The notes beneath the pieces were generated by a model that was not told where the DNA came from, did no database searches, and saw only the letters and a program-made list of their open reading frames with translations. A stretch of 64,000 bases of DNA from Monoplex corrugatus (Eukaryota; Mollusca; Gastropoda; Littorinimorpha; Ranellidae): positions 53,547,746-53,611,745 of the forward strand of contig JAPXFY010000026.1 of the NCBI GenBank assembly GCA_030674185.1, written 5' to 3'. A program made the translations under genes and the position numbers. Shown here piece after piece: positions 56,822 through 64,000 of this stretch (position 1 is the stretch's first letter; the number at the start of each line of letters is the position of its first letter).

Positions 56822-57527
56822 TTAACCCTTTGACTCCCACACCCTGTCCTCTTTCAGTATAAATTGTATCCCTACCTTTGGGAAATTCTGTGCTACAAAT
56901 TTCCTCTTTTCTGTCACTCTCTTTGTTTCTGCCTTATTCCTTGCTTTCTGTCATTTCTTCCTATCATTTTCTGCCTTGCTGATCCATTCACCTGTATGTG
57001 CTCGATAAAGTCTTACATACTTTTTCTTAGGATTAATAATTGGGTACATATAATAAGTGCATTTTGGCTCTAGGGAGGCGAGATGCTGAAGCAATTTTAG
57101 GTAATTTTTGCCCGTTTTTATACATATTTTAGTGTCCTGAGGTATGTTTAAATTTGTATTCAGGTGTGTTTTTTAAATCCCCCTTGCGATAAATTGGACA
57201 GACAGGTCAACGCCGGGAGCATGTCCTTAGATTATGTGCACGAATGGATTGATATGTGTAGGCTACTTAATTTTTTCTTTTCTTTTTCCTGTTGAAATTT
57301 TGTATGTTTTGAAACAGTTATAGCCCTGATATGGCTCAGTGCAGTTGGCTGGGCTTTAAACAACAATAGCAATAACCCTGTCCACCAACTGCAAAAACTT
57401 AACCCTTTGACTCCCTCACCCTGCAAAGGAAGCTGGTGGATAGGATGAGAGAGTTAAGTTTTTGCTTTGCTAGCAAGGTTGACAATGCAGGATGCTGGTG
57501 GACAGGGTGCAGGAGTCAGTGGGTTAA
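56822..57527. mobile_element. MITE M1 interrupted by retroposon R3
   Basis: TTAA at 56822-56825 and 57524-57527 enclose M1 ends. After ACCCTGTCC (56841-56849) R3 intervenes, and M1 resumes at the duplicated ACCCTGTCC (57375-57383). Confidence 0.8.
56850..57374 (+). mobile_element. Retroposon R3, complete copy with 9-bp target duplication
   Basis: About 525 bp between perfect ACCCTGTCC duplications. It ends GGGCTTTAAACAACAATAGC, an A/C-rich tail. No coding potential is visible. The class is unknown: a SINE-like or LINE-tail-derived element. Confidence 0.75.
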
Positions 57528-57727
57528 ACAGAAGAGAAACTGGTGGCATCAGCACCCATGGCCTCAAGATCCATTTAACAAAGTGTCTGCTGAAGAACAT
57601 GTTTCTCCAGGATGGGTCTTCAGTCTTACTTGAAGATCCACACGAGGGGTTGAAGATCAACAATCGTATTCAATCGTAGGAAAGATGGGAGAATCTGTCA
57701 TTATCATCATCAAAATAATATACTTAT

Positions 57728-57835
57728 GCATAGATGTTTTCATTGAGTACTTTTTTTTACTTTGTTATCGTGATCTGAGTACATTTTTTGTTGAGTACTT
57801 TTTTACTTTATTATCATGATGTTTGTCATATTGGC
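57728..57835. repeat. Tandem repeat, about 52-bp unit, interrupted downstream
   Basis: Two units with GTGATCTGAGTACATTTTTT and TTGAGTACTTTTTTACTTT. Further units appear at 60237-60285 and 61088-61130, on the far sides of two retroelements. Confidence 0.7.
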
Positions 57836-60236
57836 AGATGTGATGCGTCTAGTGTGTCGGCTTCAGCCTGCACCGCTGGCTAGCACTGCTGTGCGAAAAG
57901 AAGAGCAGAAGGTGTAAGTCTCTTCCTGTCAGTACATAGCCTCTCCATCAGCAAGCCCTACGCTGTGCCTCCTCGTGGCGACAGGCGGTAACTGAGCACC
58001 TCACGGACTCAAGCTGAATCTCGTAGGACTCGGAGGAGGTCTGGCCCCCAGACGTGAGGCATGCAGGCCCACCAGTGTGTGGATACGCCCTGGTGCCCAC
58101 GAACCAGATCCCCAAGCTATGGGTAAATAGCTCCACTGCCTTGTGGACATCTCAGGAGAGAGTAAGGCTAAGGGAGTTAACCCTGAAAAAAAAAACCGAT
58201 GGAAGGCAAGGGGAAACCACCATCGTAGTTTTCCCCAGGAAAACCATGGACAAAGGAAAGAGGAAGAAGAAAGTTAACGACGTCAATAGGTGCTCCTGTG
58301 GAGCACCTTCGTCCGGTAGGGACTGTCATGCGGCGCAGGTGACACCAGACCGTCAGCCAGCTACTTCGACCAAAATTAAACCCAAAGTCAAACTTAGAAA
58401 CACCAAAATAGCAACATGGAACATCAGAACAGTGTTGCAGAAAGGTAAATTAGACAACATCAAAATGGAGATGGAAAGGCTTAACATCAGTATTTTAGGA
58501 CTAGGGAAGTGAGATGGAAGGGGACAGGCATGATAACACCAGAAGAATATACAAAGTATACAGTGATATACTCTGGTGGTAATTCACATGAAAGAGGAGT
58601 AGGCATCATAATGGACAAAGACAAATCAAAAGCAGTTAAGGGATACTGGGCAGTGTCCGACAGTTTTACTGGTCAAATTGAGAGGCAAACCATTTGATAT
58701 CAGCATCATACAGGTGTATGCACCAACATCCGCAAGTACTCAGGAAGACATCGACAACTTCTACGAAGTTTTAGAGATAGCCAAGGTCCAATGTAAATCA
58801 CAAAAAGTTACAGTCACAATGGGAGATTTTAATGCTAAAGTGGGACAGGATAGGGTGGAGGATATATTTGGACCTCATGGCCTTGGTACACAAAATGAAA
58901 GGGGAGGGAAACTTGTAGAATGGGCACAGATGAATGAGTTCATAGTAGGAGACACCTGGTTTGAGCAGCCTAATAGAAGAAAATAGACTTGGATGAGTCC
59001 AAGGGATAATACCAAAAACCAGATTGACTACATCCTGATCAACAAAAGATTTAGAAATTCTTTACTGTCAGCAAAAACACTACCAGGCACAGACTTCAAC
59101 AGTGACCACAATCCTGTAGTGGGAAGGTTTAGGCTGAAATTGAGGAAAAGGAAACAGACCAAAAGCAACATCAAACTAAACCTTGGACTCTTAAAGACAG
59201 ATGAAATGATACGTCAAAAATTTAATGTACATGTTCAAAACAAATTCAGTGCTCTGGAAGAGGTTGGTGACGGTGAGGAACAGTGGACAAAGTTGAGAAG
59301 TTCGATAAATGAAGCTTGTGAAGAAATCCCTAAGGCAGATAGAAAAGCAAAAAAGAGCTGGATGACTAATGAAATTTTAGGCTTGATGGAGGAAAGGAGG
59401 AGGGCAAAGAGAAACGAGGAGATATACAGGAAGATAAACAAAGAAATCAGGTATAGGTGCAATGAAGCTAAGGAAGCTTGGCTGAACACAAAATGCGAAG
59501 AGATAGAAGTACGACACAAAATGGATCCTCAGGGTATGTACAGACGAATTGAAGAAATGGTCCACAGGAAAAATACATGCACATCAACTGGTTGCTTAAA
59601 ATCGAAAGATGGCACACTTATCATGGAAAAAGACAAAATACTGGACAGATGGGGAGAGTACATTAAAGACCTTTTTGAGGATGACAGAAACGAAGAACAC
59701 GTTATAAAAAAGAACTTTGAAGGACCACCATAATGAAAGATGAGGTTAGAGCAGCACTGAAAAGATGAAACCAGGAAAAGCCCCAGGACCAGACAACATT
59801 ACTACAGAGATGATTGATGCCCTGGAGGAATTTGGCACAGAAAAAAATAACAGTCCTCCTAAATGAAATTTATGACACTGGAAAAATCCCCAAAGATATG
59901 TCAAAATCAGAGTTCCATGGACAGCAAAGAAAACAAACGAGACAGTCTTGATGGAAGCAGACACAAGTAGATCACTCATAAGGAAGATTAGGAAAAGACG
60001 AGCAACATTTATAGGCCATTTTATGAGGAAGGAGGATTTGGAGCACCTGGTCACAATGGGAAAGCTGGAGGGAAAGAGAGCACCAGGTAGACCCAAGGAG
60101 AGAATGCTGGACGGACTTGCAGAGTGGCTGGGGATGAGGAGGGTGGGGGAGATACTGGGGGCAACGAGGAGATAGAGATGGTTGGAAGTCCATGGTCGCC
60201 AACGCCATGCGGCAGGGCACCTGATGATGATGATGA
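57836..60236 (+). mobile_element. RTE-type LINE lacking the reverse-transcriptase core
   Basis: The leader is followed by an ATG at 58246. The APE endonuclease has KIATWNIRT, TMGDFNAKVGQD, DYILINKRFRNS and DFNSDHNPV. The linker and start of the reverse transcriptase follow, with MKPGKAPGPDNITTEMI (about 59765). Soon after DTGKIPKDMSKS (59870-59910) it jumps to the C-terminal segment KKTNETVLMEADTSRS and KRAPGRPKERMLDGL. The end is ATCGCCAACGCC-like plus (GAT)n. There are frameshifts near 58505, 58680 and 59735 and a TAG at 58984. The palm with YxDD is deleted. This RTE group is the one often annotated as craniofacial development protein 2-like. It lies in NDOR1 intron 3. Confidence 0.88.
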
Positions 60237-60284
60237 TTATCATGATCTGGGTAAATTTTTCATTGAGTACTTCTTTACTTTCGT

Positions 60285-61100
60285 TCGTTATTTCTTTTAA
60301 CGTCTATTCACATATGTGCTTTTAGACAGGGGGAAAAAAAAAAAAAAGGTGCGTAAGGAATGAATGAATCTATGTAATCATGAAGGCATTGTATCAATTA
60401 AGGTAACAATTAATGTAACATCAAACAAATTAACGAACAAAAGAAAAACAATCAGAACATTATATCAGTCAGGCTTCATCGGATTTCTCGGGGCTGTGTG
60501 GGAGTTACAGGTATAAAACAATTGGGCTGAATCAAAGGAAACGACCTACAGGACTGTGCAGTAAACGTCTAGCAATGTGTAAATACAGAGTGAAATCAGT
60601 ATGTTTCTGTTTTAAGTTTGTAAATGACACAGGGAAATAAGGTCGCATTCGCTGACAACACAAAAGGTGATCAACTGTTATAAAATCACCACAGATACAT
60701 TTGATGATTTTACTAAATTTAGTTCGAAGTGAATTGAGAGCTAATCTGTAAGCTAAAGTTATCTCTTGTCTTGTAAAACCCTGGTAATTTACCGAGAAGG
60801 GGCGAAGGTCACATTGCGCTTTTACTTTGTTTTCTAATATAGCATTCATTTCATGTTCAGAGAGTGGTAAATCAAGTTTAGTACTGCCAGCCCTATTCAT
60901 TGCTGCATTTTTTGCTATTCTGTCGACCCGATCGTTAAAAAGGATACCACGGTGTGATGGGATCCAACAAAAAGTAACCTGTGTATTATTTGTTATTAAA
61001 CAATGAATTAGAAATTTTATCTCAAATATTAAAGAACTATTTACTTTATGTTCGCAACATTTTAAGGATTGTAATGCAGATTTCGAATCTTTACTTTATT
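60285..61100 (-). mobile_element. LINE 3' part with RNase H domain
   Basis: The - strand reads DSKSALQSLKCC (61095), then FCWIPSHRGILFNDRVDRIA (60920-60980), typical of the RNase H domain of I/jockey-type LINEs, then LALNSLRT and CICGDFITVDHLLCC near the C-terminus, to a stop at 60532. The 3' UTR ends around 60285 in a GACGTTAAAAGAAATAACG-type tail. Open from 61100 to 60532; 5' truncated. Confidence 0.8.
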
Positions 61101-61130
61101 ATCATGAACTGAATACATTTTTATTTTATT

Positions 61131-61849
<719 letters not shown>

Positions 61850-62335
61850 TCTCACCTTTCAGCATCACCATGTTCAGTGTTGGCTGCTGCACACTTTGTC
61901 ACCACCATCTCCCTCCAGGTTGCTATGTCTTGACTTTTGTAGACAATTTGTTGAATATTTAGGCCACTGATGTTGGTTATGTTCTTGATGTATGAGATTG
62001 GAGGTCTGCCTTTCTTCCTTTTTGCCACTGTTTCTCCTTGAAAGATGATTGTCAGGAGGTCTGTGTTCTTGTTGCATGACATGTGGCCAATGTATTTTAG
62101 TCTTCTCTTGTTGCTGTCTGCTAGTAGTTTTCTGGTGGTATCAAGTTCTTCCAGGATGCTTTCATTAGTTCTTCTCTTGTTGCTGTCTGCTGGTAGTTTT
62201 CTGGTGGTATCAAGTTCTTCCAGGACACTTTCATTTGTTCTTCTGTCTGTCTGTTTGACACATAGTAGTCTCAGTCGGTGGCACTGTAGGTGTATGTTTC
62301 TTCCAACCAAATATTCGGTTAGAAGCAGTTAACAG
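61850..62335 (-). mobile_element. LINE C-terminal fragment with internal 69-bp duplication
   Basis: The - strand frame (61852-62310) reads LKYIGHMSCNKNTDLL, KRKKGRPPISYI and DIATWREMVV, a known LINE C-terminal pattern (GH...GRP...W). The 23-residue segment starting RRTNES and containing LEELDTTRKL is tandemly duplicated in frame (62105-62245). Its high end adjoins a short repeat (62255-62335) related to the piggyBac-like end at 56640-56723. Confidence 0.7.
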
Positions 62336-62605
62336 GTTATGAAATGTTACTCTCAGGATACAAGAAGTCCTGGATTCAGTAAGCAGATTGGACAGGAATT
62401 TCTCTTCCTTCCTCTATCACATCTTAAATGGTGGTCTGATTGCTCATTTTATGAATGAGACAGTGAATGATGGTCCCATATTTTTAGCATGCATCAAATA
62501 AACCTACAACAATCAACATCAACAACAAAAATTGGTTGCTCCTCACAAAATTCTGTAGAAAAGTTCACTGAAAGAGACAGACAGAAATACACATACAGCA
62601 GTCAA

Positions 62606-62945
62606 GATAACGAAGTGGTTACCTCAAGTGGGAGGTCATCAGTTCAAATCCCAATCGGTCCGAAAGTTGATTGTGAGATTTTTCTGTCCCAGTTGACATC
62701 TACCCAGAGTTGAATGTACTGTCCACTTTACATATACATCATTGAGGGTCTTATTCAAATTTCTTTTGCAATGCCACAAGTATCCATGTCCCTTGGGTCT
62801 GTTTATGCTACATATATTATAAATGTAAATGTGGAGTACAGCCCTGTCACACAGTCTCAGTCCGTAAATGGAACTTTGTATATCACTATTATCATTCCCA
62901 TTCACATCATTATAACATTGTAAAAAAAAATGTTTCTGAGATTCA
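62606..62945 (+). mobile_element. Divergent SINE of the S1 type
   Basis: Head ACGAAGTGGTTACCTC with AGTTCAAATCCC as box B. The body follows S1 landmarks (CTACCCAGAGTTG, CATCATTGAGGG, CACACAGTCTCAGTCC) at perhaps 70-75% similarity by eye and ends in an A run. Confidence 0.7.
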
Positions 62946-63416
62946 TTCATATTGCCCTTTATGCCATGCTGTCATGGTGACCTCAGTTTTGATTGTTTTC
63001 AAGATGTGTTTGAGAGCCAAAGTGAGCAGCATGGGAGTAAAAAAAAGAACAATACAGAAAAAAGGATCCTGGTGGAGCTGCTGCATTTTGGTGATGTGTT
63101 CTCTCACCAGAAAGAAGCCTGAATTTCTCACAAAAATTCTTCTGTAACAATATCAGTACATCATTGTATAATGCAATATAATACAATGCAGGGCAATTTA
63201 GTACACTGAATTACAATATGATACAAATAATATGAGTAGATTTGCCAGATCTTGCAGAAATTTTTCCCCCTACCTTTTTTTTGTTGTTTTGTTTTGAATT
63301 TGGATGGGGCTTGGGTAGGGGCCTGAAATGAAATAATTTAGGGGAATAGACATGAAATTAGTGACCACCACACACACATGCATTCATACTTGTAGATGTG
63401 TGCATGTGTATGCGCA

Positions 63417-63417
<1 letters not shown>
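62946..63417. other. Unannotated DNA (NDOR1 intron 4)
   Basis: No exon or repeat partner was recognised. Confidence 0.35.
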
Positions 63418-63505
<88 letters not shown>

Positions 63506-63515
63506 CACACACATA
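63418..63515. repeat. (CA)n microsatellite
   Basis: Nearly pure CA dinucleotides directly before the LINE frame at the window edge. Val/Cys frames on the - strand are by-products. Confidence 0.95.
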
Positions 63516-63521
63516 AACGAT

Positions 63522-64000
63522 ATGTACACATATTTCTGTAAGTCACTCTTAAGGGCTGCAAATATTTCAATTCCAGAACTTAAAGTGTCAAAAACAGGAA
63601 AACATCTTGGAAACGTCTGGTGGAATAAAGACTGTGAAAAGGCAGTCAACGAAAAGAAAGAAAAGTACAAACAATATATAGCGAACAGGTCATCTGAAAA
63701 TCATACGGCAATGAAAAGTGCCAATATAAACTGTAACAGAGTCATAGAACAAGCGAAAGAACAATACTGGACATCTTTTTGTACATATGAAGTAAGTGAC
63801 CATAAAGATATGCAAAGGATTTGGGAAAAACTGAAAACAATGAAAAATGGGATCAAGTTACCATCAATTCCAGTAAAGCTAGAAAACAACCCTCTACCTA
63901 GCTCACGGGAGAAAGCAGAAGCTTTTGCAGACATGTTTGCAGAGGTCTGTCGAATAGAAGGACTTCCTGCCTCTAGTAGAAATTATAGGGTACAGGAAGA
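63522..64000 (+). mobile_element. LINE reading frame running off the window (endonuclease-RT linker)
   Basis: Open without a stop from ATG 63522 to the edge (159 codons). It reads LLRAANISIPELKVS, then VWWNKDCEKAVNEKKEKY, NRVIEQAKEQYWTSFC, MQRIWEKLKTMK and EKAEAFADMFAEV. That is the region between endonuclease and reverse transcriptase in I/jockey/CR1-type LINEs (PWWN-DC motif, then the FA--F motif before the RT). The 5' part is missing, replaced by the CA array. The reverse transcriptase should follow to the right. Confidence 0.75.

Overview
This is a repeat-rich animal nuclear window: coding sequence is split by introns, and LINEs, tRNA-derived SINEs, Tc1 and piggyBac-type DNA elements and long microsatellites fill most of it. 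Three recognisable host genes, plus an exon resembling a nicotinic receptor, point to an invertebrate. The mix of SINEs with (CAT)-rich bodies, RTE and CR1/L2-type LINEs, a Ly6-like/ShKT secreted gene and a nicotinic-receptor-like exon fits a mollusc, probably a gastropod. The species cannot be fixed from the sequence alone. A 100-N scaffold gap lies at 23867-23966. Dropped bases in the satellites beside it suggest a long-read assembly that was not fully polished.

Left part (1-27.6 kb): five + strand exons with matching splice phases (2460-2534, 4626-4971, 12722-12826, 16613-16645, 17581-17691) form a partial gene. It encodes a secreted Ly6/uPAR-like module, a Thr-rich linker, a ShKT domain, a 33-nt Thr-rich mini-exon and a second ShKT domain. 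Its introns hold an RTE retrotransposon (5595-12300) split by a SINE and by a nearly full-length CR1/L2-like LINE, a 43-bp minisatellite and many microsatellites. The last exon runs straight into a 6.2-kb satellite whose 28-bp unit closely matches the exon's own 3' end and splice donor. Beyond the gap lies an unrelated satellite of about 24 bp.

Middle part (27.6-50 kb): repeat-dense DNA with one possible nicotinic-receptor exon on the - strand (29394-29521), two foldback MITE families, SINEs, LINE debris and a Tc1/mariner element with perfect inverted repeats. The intact single-exon TMEM203 gene is on the - strand at 39482-39886.

Right part (50-64 kb): the first four coding exons of NDOR1 (+; 50264-50401, 50869-50946, 55015-55112, 61411-61509) encode most of the FMN-binding flavodoxin domain of the diflavin reductase that feeds cytosolic Fe-S cluster assembly. 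TMEM203 (-) and NDOR1 (+) are head to head, as I recall them being in human. NDOR1 intron 2 holds a 59-bp tandem array with splice-site-like units, and intron 3 is filled with retroelements. A LINE reading frame runs off the right edge.
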